Assembly (NCBI GenBank): GCA_963457665.1 | Contig: OY735206.1 | Coordinates: 51,363,368 to 51,427,367 of the forward strand | Direction of reading: 5' to 3' | Source: Thysanoteuthis rhombus | Taxonomy: Eukaryota; Mollusca; Cephalopoda; Oegopsida; Thysanoteuthidae | Length of the DNA stretch: 64,000 nucleotides | Part shown: positions 24,151 to 36,055 of the stretch, piece by piece | Numbering within the stretch: the stretch's first letter is position 1 | Layout of the letters: each line of letters starts with the position of its first letter | Translations under genes and position numbers: made by a program | The notes under the pieces: generated by a model | Told to the model about the DNA's origin: nothing | Database searches by the model: none | What the model saw: the letters and a program-made list of their open reading frames with translations, nothing else

Positions 24151-24687
24151 CGCTGTTCTTTGTTTCGCTTTGTCAAACACTCAATCTATGATAGTGATTT
24201 ATAATTTCATAATAATATGTTTAGATTTTCATCTTTGGAAAATAGTGTCAATTTCTTAAGGGTTTATTTATTATAAGTTTTTTATGTTGTTCTTTTTTTA
24301 GATCAGAGTTCATAAAGGAGTATGTAATTATAGTTACTTCATGACCGCTTGCTTTTTCAATGTAGATTCTTACATTAAATATGTAAAAGATTTGTCACAA
24401 AATAATTATACTTGCATATTCATTGTCGTAAGATCACTTTTAAAACATCCTGCCTGCATATCATTTTTTTTTTTTTTTATAGTTTATTCATATAGTTTTA
24501 TAAAATTTTGTGCTCCTGGAAAAAAAAAATTAAGATCTTTTATATAAAGGGAATTCATAAAAAAAATGCTTCATCAAATTTCATTGTCAACTTTAACATT
24601 TACCTTGAGAAAAAAAATGAAGGCTTCTTTTTCAGCTGCCATCACTTTTGTGATATAACAGTGAAAGATTATGACGATGAACATTTC

Positions 24688-24836
24688 AACCCTTTCAAGA
24701 CTAAGCTATTAAGGTGCTTAATGCCTAAATCAAAATGTCTCAGTAGACTCCTTAAAGAGATCTATAGGACACACATATCCTAGCAGTCATGGAAACTTTG
24801 GGATATATATATGTCACAGGAGTCTTGAAAGGGTTA
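24688..24836. mobile_element. MITE, 'CCCTTTCAAGACT' family, copy 3 (best preserved)
   Basis: Terminal inverted repeats caaccctttcaagact and agtcttgaaagggtta flank about 120 bases with agagatctataggaca and agcagtcatggaaactttgg. This copy shows both ends most clearly. Confidence 0.75.
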
Positions 24837-25141
24837 AAGGACACGTGCCTATTCCTCAATTAACATTTCACTTCACATGATTTTATTTTTGATAAAACAT
24901 TTTTAAATTGCATTAATTTTCAAAGCAATTATTTTCTTTTTTATAAAAATGAACGCCTTTACCATTTATGAATAGAAAAGAGAAAAATATTTTTTCTATA
25001 ATGTAGTAAAAAACGTTTTGTATTTAACATTTCTTCACTAAGAATTATTTATCATATATTTTTGTTTCATTTTCATAATTTTTTTTTAAGAATGAGTTTT
25101 ACAGAGTTTATATCAAGAACATTACCAAGTTTAGAATCATA

Positions 25142-25231
25142 TTATTGTCTGAAAACACATTGATATTTAATGGCTGCTTCATTTCCCCATACTGAAGCAG
25201 CCATCAATTGTTGATCTGTTTTGAGACAATG
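25142..25231. ncRNA. Short hairpin, miRNA-precursor-like or tiny MITE
   Basis: About 41-base arms (25143-25183 and 25191-25231) pair with few mismatches around a 7-base loop. The apical 12 bases atggctgcttca/tgaagcagccat pair perfectly, then bulges, then attgtct/agacaat at the base. Size and shape fit an animal pre-miRNA on either strand. I do not recognise the sequence as a known miRNA, and a small foldback repeat would look the same. Confidence 0.3.
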
Positions 25232-26965
25232 CGAATTCCAACCATTATTTAATTTGACGAGTATTTTCTTTCATCTTAAATATTTAAAATTGCTTTTTAT
25301 CATAACTCATTCAAACAGTCAATCTGTGACAGTGTGTAGATAGCGCAGATTGGAAATAAAGCTCAAGACAAGACTCAAACTTTATTCCTTATATCCTTAT
25401 TCACTGTTGCAGACTTATGGCTTGAGTGAGTTGCAATAAAAAAAATATTCAAGGTGAAAAAACTACTTGTCACAAGTCAATAGCTGACAAGGCTTCATCT
25501 AATAAAAAAATAAATGAAGATAATATCAACATAAATTTTAGTTCAGTAATAAGACCTATAAGAAGAAATCTCTGTATTCCCTGTTGATTTCTCAAAGGAG
25601 GTAACAAACGTGGGAGATAGAGATAATATCAGAAACAGAAAAAAATTTCAAGTATAAAAAAAAAGAAAAAAATAGTAGAAACCTGATATTGGCCACTGAT
25701 TTTTCACTATTTGTTGGTACTTTTAGATTGTATCTGAAATCAGTGAATGCAAAACATCAATGCAAGTCACAAGATGAAATATAAAAAGGCAATAAGATGT
25801 GATGTTTTTTTTGTCAGCACCAAATAGTTTCTTAAAAAGTGCCACATGTTATTTTTGAAAAACTGTATGATATTAAGAAAAATATGTTTAAGGAGCAAAA
25901 AAAAAAAATGGAAGCTGAATGAGATTATAAAAAACAGTTCAATCTCAAATAAAATATATGAATAAGCTTACAAAATTTAATCAATGGGAATAAAATTTTG
26001 GTTAAACTTTTGGGTTGGTACTGACTTTGGTAAACAGTCAACTGGGCACCAGTGTGTTTCAACAGAAATATTAAGTTTGATCAAATAAATTTTCCATCTT
26101 TGAACACACCAGCCAATAGATTGATTTTAATAACTTGAAACTGAAATTTAAAGATATGAATATGGCTTTGAAAGAGCAGTTATACATTTTTCCTCTTTCA
26201 CATACATATTTTTTGTGTAAAAGTCTTTTTGGTTTCAAGAAACCATTTGGTTGTATATGAGTCATGAATAAGTATACGTAATCCACTGTGCACTTCAAAG
26301 GTGACATAAGTGAGAAATTTCCTTACAAGCAGTTTCATCAGAAAACATCTGGAGTGAAAGGCTTTATGTCCCTGATTCATAGTCTGTATGTTGACCTTAA
26401 AAGTGCAATTGTTTATCTATACGTATGTGAGAGTGGAAGAGAAGGAAAACGTATGGTGTTGTGAAGATGATTGTAGATTCTTCTTTTTATCCTCTATGTA
26501 ACTGCACAAGTGAGTAAGGGAAGTGATCAGTATTCCTTGTCTTTTCATTTGCTTGCAATCATATAAATCCATAGGGTTGAGGTTGTAGGTGACATTTCTA
26601 GGCATGATGCTGTTCAACTGTTTCCTTCAGCTTTTAGATTACGAGGCATTTTCTTTTTCATTTTCTTTTCATGTACGCTGAATGGTTGAAGACAGAATAC
26701 CTGTAGGGAGTTAGAAAACTCAGTCAAACCTGCCACAGATCAAATCATCAGCTTATCACTAAAAAGTACTGTAAAAATCTTTCACTTTCGAAAGTGAATG
26801 AAAAAAGAAACCAAAACAAGAAAAGTATTCATTATTACAATTGCTGTGAATAGCAGAGAAAATCAATTCCAAACACTGAAAAAGAATCAAAACAGATTGA
26901 AACTTAATCGCAAACCTCTGCTGTAAATAGATACACATCTCTAACTAATAGGAATATAAAGTGCA

Positions 26966-27500
26966 CAGTACAGGTTGTACCTCTCTAATCCGGCACCATG
27001 TGATTCGCCAACTGCCATGGACCGGGATTTTTTGGAATCTGCCTCCATTAGTTTGTGGATCTACCTCAAGTATTCTTCAATTTGGTTTCAAACCGTGGTT
27101 TAAATGATAATTTAATGCTTTATAAACCGACTCATTAAACTAAATATGTAAAATCCTAATCGCAATTTGAAACTGAATTGAAGAACTTTAGATTGAAAAA
27201 CTATTGCTTATTTTAGCATAAAATTAGACATGTATTTATTCATTTTTTCCTGAATCTTATAAATTATTTTTTGTAAAATTAATGAAAACCATGGGCAAAA
27301 ATAATGTTTATTTATCATAATAATGATAATCCATATGGAATAAATTTTACAAAAATATATGTTGTCCTTAAGAATTTGATATGTTTACATAAAGAGTTTC
27401 ATCTGAGAGTCAGTTTCTCTTTTCTGTTATTTTCAATAGTCTGGCAATGGCCATGTCCCAGGATAACCAGATTAAAGAGGTTCAAATCTACTCAACTCGT
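26966..27500. mobile_element. Non-autonomous Tigger/pogo-like element, copy A
   Basis: Left end gtacctctctaatccggcac and right end accagattaaagaggttcaa are diverged inverted repeats of the kind found in Tigger/pogo elements. The inner sequence (ggtttcaaaccgtggttt, cctgaatcttataaatta, ggcaatggccatgtcc) recurs at 61885-62450. No transposase inside. Confidence 0.6.
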
Positions 27501-28245
27501 ATCAAATAGGTCACATATAACATTACATTCTCCAAGTATAATCCATTCTGGGGTAACTGCAAACATTTAACCATTCTTTTGGTTTTAATATACAGCATAG
27601 TAAGACTGCAACAACAAAATAAATACAATTTCTTTTCATAGATATGTGGTACTTACAACAATCAGTGGCATCACTAGGGTTTTTGTCTACCAGTGCAGTA
27701 ACTCCTGAAATCCCCTGCCGCATGAACCTCCACCCTTATTAGACCTTACAGAATTCTGAGTAATGTTTTTTGCATTAATGTTACTCATAAATCACTATTC
27801 CTGAATACAAATGAATGTAATGGCAACAGTAATAAAATGAACTACTAAAAAAATTTAAATTACACTTTTTGATAAAATCAGAAATGTATTCACGATTATA
27901 GTTCTGAGTGAAAATTCTGTAAGAAAACAATAGGATTTTGAATTAAAGTGTTCAAGGACTAGATCAAAATTATGTTAATTTTGATGTTTAGATAATTGTT
28001 ACAAATGAATTATTTATCAATTTTATCATAGAATAAAATGTGATAATTATAGTTTTGAATTGCTAAAATGTAATATTTTTAGATTATATGAAAACTAACA
28101 ACAAAACCAGTTTGTAAAATCTTTCTATATTGAATTACATTATTGGTAACTTAGTTGGATATTTTTTTGTTTACACAATAGCTTAGCATTTTGGTGACAC
28201 AATTCTGTTAATTTCATGTCCTCAGCAGTATTTTAGCCTTTCAGG

Positions 28246-28550
28246 ATGCGATCCAAGAGACCAAAAGGAGAAGATGATACTACTACTAAAAAGTGTAAGC
28301 ATAAAATATTATCTATGCTTGAAAAGTTAATGCAGCAAAAAAAAAAAAAAAAAGAAAAATTTGGTGATAGAACTTCTTTAAATTGTTTGTGCGAGTATTA
28401 TGGGGGTCAGATCATCTACTGTTTATGATTTAAAGAAACAAAAGGAGCAAATTTTCAAGTTTTTGGTCGGAAAAATGGGTCTTAAAGGTCAATTTCTGTA
28501 GTCCTGCAATGGCCAGGTTCAAAGTTAAAGATTAAAGCAGTTCAATCTCT
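28246..28550 (+). mobile_element. Tigger/pogo transposase N-terminal fragment with right end
   Basis: Plus strand: MRSKRPKGEDDTTTKKCKHK, then ILSMLEKLMQ, an A-run that breaks the frame, TSLNCLCEYYG, and in another frame SSTVYDLKKQKEQIFKF. Order and wording match the CENP-B-type helix-turn-helix that starts Tigger transposases. It is followed at 28505-28550 by the family right end (tgcaatggccaggtt, attaaagcagttcaat). The catalytic DDE part is deleted. Confidence 0.65.
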
Positions 28551-28951
28551 ACCACAATATTATAGCTAAAAGAGCAGACCCAAATCTGACAAAATCAGCA
28601 ACTATAAAAACAACAGCCACAATGAAAAAATAGTGCTCTCAGCTGAAATATTGCACAAAAATTTTATACAACGTAATTTTGGTGTCACCTGGCATGATTT
28701 GCAATCACCCCTTAGTGAAGCCACTGACAACCATATTATCAGTGGGTTGTATTCAGTTGAGCTAGAGGTTAACATTATATATATATATATATCTCAAACA
28801 ATAACATAATATATATGTGCTAAAAATAAAGCAGATTGCTTTTTATATTTCCAATTTTGAGCAACTTCAAGATAGGATAAATTCTTCAAAGTATTTCAAA
28901 GTTTATTTATAACTGGGACAAAAAATGATAAAATCAGACAAGAACATTATA

Positions 28952-29838
28952 TTAGGTTGTAATGAAAGTTTAGTAAAATGTTTCAATTTATTTGGAGACT
29001 CAAATATTGTGGTGATTGAAAATATACTTGACCATTAATATACTCTCCTTTGCTTTGATAACCTCATTCCATTTATCAACAAGTTTTTCGATACCAGATT
29101 TATAAAATCCCTTTGATTTTGACCTGAAATAAAGGACTAACTGATTTTCAACCTCTTGTTTTGAATAGAATGTTTGTCCATCAAAAACAATTGATAGTTG
29201 GAGCAAGGTCTAAGGTAAAATACAGTGGACAATCATTTTTTCCCAGCTGAATGCCTCTATCAAATCTTTGGTCACACAAACAATATGAAGACATGCATCA
29301 TCATCATGAAGAATGACCCCCTCTCTATTCACAAGGGGTGTGTGTTTTCTGTTCAAAGTTATTTTTAAGTACCAAAGATGTTAGCAGTGAAATTTAGCTG
29401 TGGCTGTCTAGTTAGAGTTTAAAAGATAATAATGGAGGACTCCTTGCATATCCCACCAAATACTCAACAACTTCTTTGGATTAAGGTCACCTCTTCGCTG
29501 GATACTAGACCTATCAATATAGTCTAGCCACTGACAATAACACTTAACATGGTGAGAAAAAATCTATTTCTTATCTTTAGTAACAACTCTTTCTAAATGG
29601 TGCCTTGAGCTACAACAATCAGAAATTTACAGAGGATTTGCTATGAACAGATCATATGGGATTCATTCTTTAACCATTGGCACTATTCCTAGCTTCATCA
29701 TCTTGCAACAAAAAAAATCATGGCTAAAATTGAATTGTTCGTTAAGTTCCCAAACTGTAACAGTAGACTATATTGCAACTGTCAGTACAACCCTACTCCC
29801 CAGCTAAAAGATTTGACAAAACTTTCATTACAACCTGA
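28952..29838 (-). mobile_element. mariner element, 887 bp, decayed
   Basis: Inverted ends ttaggttgtaatgaaagttt (28952-28971) and the complement of actttcattacaacctga (29821-29838), flanked by TA on both sides as expected of IS630-Tc1-mariner insertion. The minus strand carries transposase pieces in order: LGIVPMVKE, a VTKDKK site (cf. VTGDEKW, first Asp), YCQWLDYID, LNPKKLLSIWWDMQGVLHYY, GVILHDDDACLH (cf. HDNARPH, second Asp) and a C-terminal QLSIVFDGQTFYSKQEVENQ region. Several stops and frame changes; the N-terminal third of a normal 1.3-kb element is deleted. Inactive. Confidence 0.85.
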
Positions 29839-30384
29839 TAATTATATATAATCTTACATAAATTACAATAAATTCTATCAAAAAATAATAAAAAGCTGAT
29901 GAGTCAAGTGACAAACAAATATAAAATGGTCCTTAAAATAGGCATGTTTATAAAACAACAGCAGTGAAATTAATCTTCATCATATAAATGTCTTGAATTT
30001 ATACAATTCTGTATTCGTGAAGAGTGTTCTAAATAGCATGCACACACACATCACACAATAATAATTCACTCTTAAGGTTTGAGAGAGAAGAAAACAGGCA
30101 AAGAACGGAAAGATCACTTTTGAAAACATCCACATTGTTTGAGAAAACTTTTTTTTTTTTTCAAACTAAAGCTGTCCTGTGAAATTGGGGGAATAAGTTG
30201 AAAATGTATAAAGCAAGAAGAAGCCTTCCAAAAAGCAAAACTTGTAGATAAGTCACATGATGATATCAAATTGTATCATGTCATAAGATATCAGACCACA
30301 CTGCAAACAAATCCAAACAAAGCTTTTTTTACCCATCCTATGACATGTTCTATTAACTTATTACCATAAGTCTGGAGTACAACT

Positions 30385-30640
30385 TCATCTCCCATTATTA
30401 TGCACTGATTTATTCGAACTATTGTCCTCATCTCGGTCGGTATACTAATTATGTTTTGGTTGCTATATTCTGCAGCTTTCGGCTTTCTTCAGGTGCCTAT
30501 TGCATTAGGTAAGAATTTCAGAATTTTGTACTGAACTCTAAAATGTAATTGCAAAAAACCAAGATAAGAACATCAGCTCAAATAAATCAGTGTGTAATAA
30601 TAATAATTCCTCACCTCAGAAATTCAGACCAAATTATCGT
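30385..30640. mobile_element. Foldback element, 'GTCCTCATCTTGG' family, copy 2
   Basis: cactgatttattcgaactat (30404-30423) and gtcctcatctcggt pair with accaagataagaacatcagc and aaataaatcagtgtgtaata (about 30558-30600). The centre has gctttcggctttcttcaggt, as in the other copies. Confidence 0.75.
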
Positions 30641-31063
30641 TCTTCTGTCTTCAAGCTGCTAGCATTTTGGTTATACATTTTTGGCTTTCATTAAAAATAA
30701 AATCCAGTTAGTAACAGTAACTTCAATATCACACGTGTATGTAATTCAAAACCCCAACTTACCTTAAATATTTTATAAACATTTTAATTTTCAAAATAAA
30801 AGTCCATCTTACCTTGACATAACACCACCAATCTCATGAAGTCATTTGCATATATTGTATTAAGTGAATATAACAAACAACATTTCATCAAGTCAAAGCT
30901 TTACATGAAAAGTTGAATGTTATATTCCAGTAATACATTTTTACAGTGAATGCAATTTCTGATGAATTTTCTATTGCACATATGTATACATACATGCACA
31001 CATGGACACATACACAATATCTAGCTAATTCTATTGATATTGGTATATACACAAAGACACAGA

Positions 31064-31066
31064 TAC

Positions 31067-31096
<30 letters not shown>
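31064..31096. repeat. (TA)n microsatellite
   Basis: atacatatatatatat run. The Ile/Tyr-rich frames across it on both strands are products of the repeat. Confidence 0.85.
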
Positions 31097-31097
<1 letters not shown>

Positions 31098-31639
31098 ATA
31101 TACAATATACAACTAGAATACATATTTCTGTCCTGAAGAAGACATTGCTTTTTTTTAAAAAACGTCTTATGCAATTTGATACAAGTAGAGCACTGGTTTT
31201 TCAGCAACTGATGGTGAAGCACCTCTTTTAATCTGGACAAAACAATGAGTGGACCCCTGATTCTAGTTTATTGAAAGGTTAAAAGGTCAAAGCATATGAA
31301 GTTTGCCTCGATAAGTCTAATAAGATAACCAAGAATAATGAGTTTCAGAGGTCGAGTCCAGCATCAACAAATCCTTTAACTTCAAGTCATCAGGATGTTA
31401 CCCATTGAACACCTCAATTCTATGATGCAACTGGTAATCGTGGAACAAGTGATAATCCTGATAGTTTCCCTCTTCCAAATATCTCTGATTAACTGTATTG
31501 TGCAAGGAAAATATAATTTATCTTTTTGGAAATGGTAGATCTTCAAAATTCTTCGTAAGTACAATATTGTATCTGCCCGAGTCCATTTCAGTTGTTTTAA
31601 TGTATTGTATTTAACCATTTAATTCATATATGTAACTTG

Positions 31640-32040
31640 CAGTGATGGGAATGGGTTTTAGAAACTAGGGGTACGCTAAGGTCCGTGACATTAGAAAAGA
31701 GGGTGGAGCGAGGGGTTATGGCATCAGTGGGAGGGATGCCATCCCCCTGCATCTCCCCCTCCCATTTCTATAATTCAGGTTTATAACACTCCCAATGCTA
31801 GGGGATGCGTTCAGTAGTGGATCAGAGGTGTATTATTCAAGAATCATCACGTGATCTCTTTTTAGGTAATCCGGCACCGTTCTTGAACCAAGAGTGCCTG
31901 AAAATCGGTGGTGTGCCTGTATTACAAAGTATGAAATGGGCAAGTCACAAATTGGTTTCTGAAGTATATTTTGATATTTTTCTCTTGTACTTACTCCACA
32001 CAGATAAGATACCAAAATGATACGGCATACTATAAGTACA
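31640..32040. repeat. Dispersed-repeat debris with Tigger-like end word
   Basis: Contains taatccggcaccgttcttga (31868-31887), matching the Tigger-like left end at 26990. It is preceded by a GC-richer piece (gggtggagcgaggggttatg) not seen elsewhere in the window. Boundaries unclear. Confidence 0.35.
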
Positions 32041-33750
32041 AAATCTTAATTTTTAATTTATTCAGTTCTTGATGAGGCTTCTCCCATACATGGACATATA
32101 CTGAAGTTTACAAAACCATAAAAAAAACAAATTCAAGTGGTAACTCACTGGTGATTAAAGTCATAAGTTTTCTCATCTAGAGTCGCCAGAAACACTCAAA
32201 ATTTTGTCAGAGTCAGAAGGATTTCTTATCATTACAAAATTTAGGTGTGCAAGGAAAAAAGATTTTGATTTATTTGTATTGAAATGCTTTTAGCGATGGT
32301 CTTATTACAATTTTACGGCTTTCTGTGAGCTCTAGGTTTTAAAGGTTGACTGCAGTGGATAAAACAATTTATTTTCTAGATGAATTAATCAATCATGTAA
32401 AAATATGTGGAGAAAGTTATTTGTTATAAGCAAAATTTTAAACTTTATAAAATGTTTTTAACTTTCAGATGAGTGTTATCGAAATATCAGGCATTTTTGG
32501 CACATTATATATCTTATACTAGGAACGCAATGAATATTTGTATGCAACTAATTTTTTTTTTTTTGCTGGCCAAACAGCTGCACTCTAGGGTCTGCAAATT
32601 TGTCTATAAGGTTAATTTGACCTTAGGATAAACAGTGTAGAAGGTGCTAATGGAAGAGATTGAGTTAGTACCCTCCTGCCCAAGAATATATGAAGGCTCA
32701 ACCAGAAGTGGGGGTGCTCACATGCATCCCCACTTTAATTTCATAAAGTCTATATAAAATAACATTTGTTTTTGTGTGGTTATATTTGAAGGGTTTTTTT
32801 TTCCAGGGCACTGATGGGTATTCTAGTTAGTATATATATATATGTATGTATGTACTGGAAGCAATTCTTCATTGATACGTTTGATTAGAGGTAACAAACC
32901 AGGAATGTTTTTTTTAATAATTTTGTACTTGAGCACTCCAGCTTCCATGTACTAGTAAACCTAGGTCAGTAGATAGTGTATGCAAGAAATGTTCACAAGT
33001 TTTTGATTGAGAATTTTAGCTGTTTGTTTAGCTTTTCCAAGATCCATAGGGTTGTGGACAAAAACTGTATTTATAAGTGTAGGTAATTTTTTAAACTTCA
33101 GTTTTTTGCCTCATCTCTTCAGTCATTATAACACATACACCATAATTCAATTTTACTATTACGCTTACATATTTCTTAGATACGGTTTATACATACATGA
33201 ATATCAGTCTACCATACTCAAGATTAAACAATTCTTGAAACTGAAAGTATCACATGATAGGTACACAAATGATTGCCACATTAGGTCCTAGGCCTTTGTT
33301 AGAAGTTTTTTTTTCTCCTCGAAGAAGAAAGCAATGAACTTCATCAACCTGACATTTTGAAAGAGCGCTAAATTCTATACACAGATCAATGCTGTCTGAC
33401 TAGACAAATAGCAAAAGTGGAAACAAAATGAAGCGGACAATTGTATCATTTGGGAAAAAGGTTTCAAAAACAAAAGTAAATACTAAAAAGTCTAAAATAA
33501 AATTTCCAAGGGTTAGGATGTTGGTATTGAAGATGAAGGTGTTGGCCTGTTACAACTGCATTGGGAATTTTTTGTAAAAAATTCAAACTGGTATTTCATA
33601 ACTACAGTATTGTTCCTATCAAGCAAGAATAAATTTGGACATTTACTTGTCACATGTTTGAACATACATGAATCATCCCTCTTCACTCTCAACAAAATCA
33701 AAAGATACAAAACTAAATTAATTTTAATATTCGGCTGAAATTGAAGAAAT

Positions 33751-33818
33751 ATATGTATATCCCAGCAGTCATAAAAACCACAAAATATATTTGTCCCAAG
33801 AATCTCAAATGGGTTATA
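33751..33818. mobile_element. MITE, 'CCCTTTCAAGACT' family, half copy 4
   Basis: atatcccagcagtcataaaa and atttgtcccaagaatctcaa followed by tgggtta correspond to one half of copy 3; the other half is missing. Confidence 0.45.
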
Positions 33819-34620
33819 GTGATATTCAAGAACAATTTGTACAGGACATGTTCAATAAAACAATAATGAAGATCAATGAAGGTTTATGAAAATATTCAAT
33901 CACTTCAAATTTCATATGAGAGCATTATCCTTTTATAACCAAAAAAAATCGTAGAGGAAGATATCTCTCATAATCCTGGAAAATGCTCTCAAACGGTCAT
34001 CATTACCAAAATCAGTTAGTCAACTACTAAAAATGAATTCAAAATTCATATTAATTTCATATCAACTTTTTATCATGTAAAGTTGTTGATAACAATAAAT
34101 CTAATTACATAGCAATGAATTCATAAGAATGAATGTAAATTGTTCCAATTTTTATATCCTTTGCTTATTGTTATCTAGAAGACTACCTCAAAGAAATCAC
34201 AGAAAATGGCTACTTCTGTATAGAGTAATTTCATATCAAATCACCAAGTACTCCCTAGATCTCCCCTCAGATTCCACAGAAACAGAAAAAAAAAGAATCA
34301 CTGGTGCTCCTGATTCAAACTTACAGAGAACTCGGAAATAATAAGTCTGGTTCTCTAATAGTTTTGAAATTGAAAATCTTTGAAATTTTACTCAGCATTA
34401 TGCATTTTATTGAATAAGGCTTATAGACCATGAACTTATTCTTCACAGAGTGTTATAGAATATTGTCTTATGCCAGACTTGGCTTGTTCAAATAAATCAT
34501 TCAATATTGAGTGTTATAAAAGTACCAAAATATAGTAAAATGGCTGATTATGATACTTTCTTTATGCCAATACTTTTTTTTTGCATATTCAGCTATTAAT
34601 GATTTTATAATGGAATTGAG

Positions 34621-34647
34621 GAAAAAAAAAAAAAAAAAAAAAAAAAG
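34621..34647. repeat. Poly-A tract
   Basis: About 26 consecutive A with no recognisable retroposon body upstream. Confidence 0.8.
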
Positions 34648-34801
34648 ATGTTTTACTAAAAGTATTTAGATACACAATAGAGATACTTCCAGAGCTGGAT
34701 TTAGTCATAAGCTAAATAAGCTACAGCTTGAGGCCCAAGAAAAATTTGGAATTTATTTGAGGGGTGTAAATTTTATATGCACTGGTTATATATTTAAATA
34801 T

Positions 34802-35785
34802 ACAGTTATTCCTTGGTATTCGCAGGTTTTCTATTGGCGGTTCAGTCTTGAATAATTCAATGGGGAATTTTTGAGGGGGGTGTTTTGCTGCCTCCCAAGA
34901 AAAACTGCTTTATAGAAAAAATGCCGTGAGTGCAAACAAATTGTTGAAAGTTTGAGAAATCATAAATGCATTGTAATGATATTTTCTATTGTTAATTTAT
35001 TCATGTAGACAATATAAACCCAGTTTATATATGGATTAAACACTCATGAATCAGTTGAACGTTATCTCAGACATCAGATTTTTACTGTGCTATAAGCTAA
35101 TTTATTTATTTACTAGTCAATGAAGTATTATGAATTATTAACAAATTTTTCACTTTTATGCTATTTACCTTCATCTTGATATTTTTGTTGCTTTTTATTG
35201 CAACTTTTCTCAAACTGGACAAATTTAAAAAAAAAAAAAAGAAGTATCAAGATGAATGTAAATATTAGCATAAGAAGGAGAAAAAATATTGTTAATAATT
35301 CCTGCTGTGTAGTTTTGAATAATTTATGGTTTTCATTGATTAACTGTATTTCCTTTTCTACTAGCATCTACTTTTTGAACATCTTAAAAATATATTGCAA
35401 TCATTAAACATTGTCTTTGAAAGTTGGTTATGAGAAAAAAGAAAAAAATTACTTTTGCATACTCACAAGATTTCTGAACAGATTAAAGCTGTTTTTTTTA
35501 ACTAAAATAAATTTTGATTCTGGCATAATTGATGGATTGATCACCAGAAAAAAATGAAGTCAAGTTTTGAAATTCAAGATTTGTACTTTACACCTTACTG
35601 TATTCATTTATTTATTTGTGTTTACAGTTTTTGAATGGTAAAATGTTTGTTTATTGTACAAGATTTATGGGTTTTGGGGACCGAAAGGGGTTGTGGGGGG
35701 TGGATAGTAAAAAAAATCAATCGTGGATTTTTGTATTTGCAGCTTCCTGGAGCCCCTAGCCCACATGGATATCAAGGAATAACTC

Positions 35786-35788
<3 letters not shown>
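34802..35788. mobile_element. pogo/Tigger-like non-autonomous element, about 990 bp
   Basis: Ends acagttattccttggtattc (34802-34821) and gatatcaaggaataactctg (35768-35787) are inverted repeats; the first is preceded by ta. The interior has diverged partners near each end (ctttatagaaaaaatgcc; ggattttgtatttgcagctt) but no transposase. A (GT)n(AT)n run grew at its right boundary. Confidence 0.6.

Positions 35789-35850
<62 letters not shown>
35784..35850. repeat. (GT)n(AT)n microsatellite
   Basis: Seven GT units then about 25 AT units. Adjacent to the right end of the element above. Confidence 0.95.
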
Positions 35851-35851
<1 letters not shown>

Positions 35852-36055
35852 GAGTTTCACAACACCTGTAATATGGATCCAAAGACTGCACTTTCTACAT
35901 GCATGGAATTGTACACATCACTTTCACACTTTGAAAGAAATTTTCAAGTAATGTTTTCAAGTTTTGTGAGACCTTCTCCCATAATTTTTTAAACAAAACT
36001 TCTCCAAGCTTAATATAGCTTAGGGCCTCATCAGATCTAAATCTGACACTGGATA

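Larger units (their letters stand above)
34690..36055. mobile_element. Outer repeat with inverted ends, host of the 34.8-35.8 kb element
   Basis: Left ctggatttagtcataagct...cttgaggcc (34695-34734) and right gcttagggcctcatcagatc...tctgacactgg (36018-36052) are inverted relatives. A third end of the same family sits at 37425-37468 (ggccctaagctgtagcttgt). The pair may be ends of one element split by a later insertion. Confidence 0.45.

Noticed and set aside
26417-26640. Minus-strand 66-codon frame (PRNVTYNLNPMDLYDCKQ) as a gene
   Set aside because: No splice context or recognised family; flanks are plain AT-rich DNA. Could be repeat debris.
30888-31240. Tyr/Ile-rich frames on both strands
   Set aside because: They are translations of the (TA)n microsatellite at 31064.
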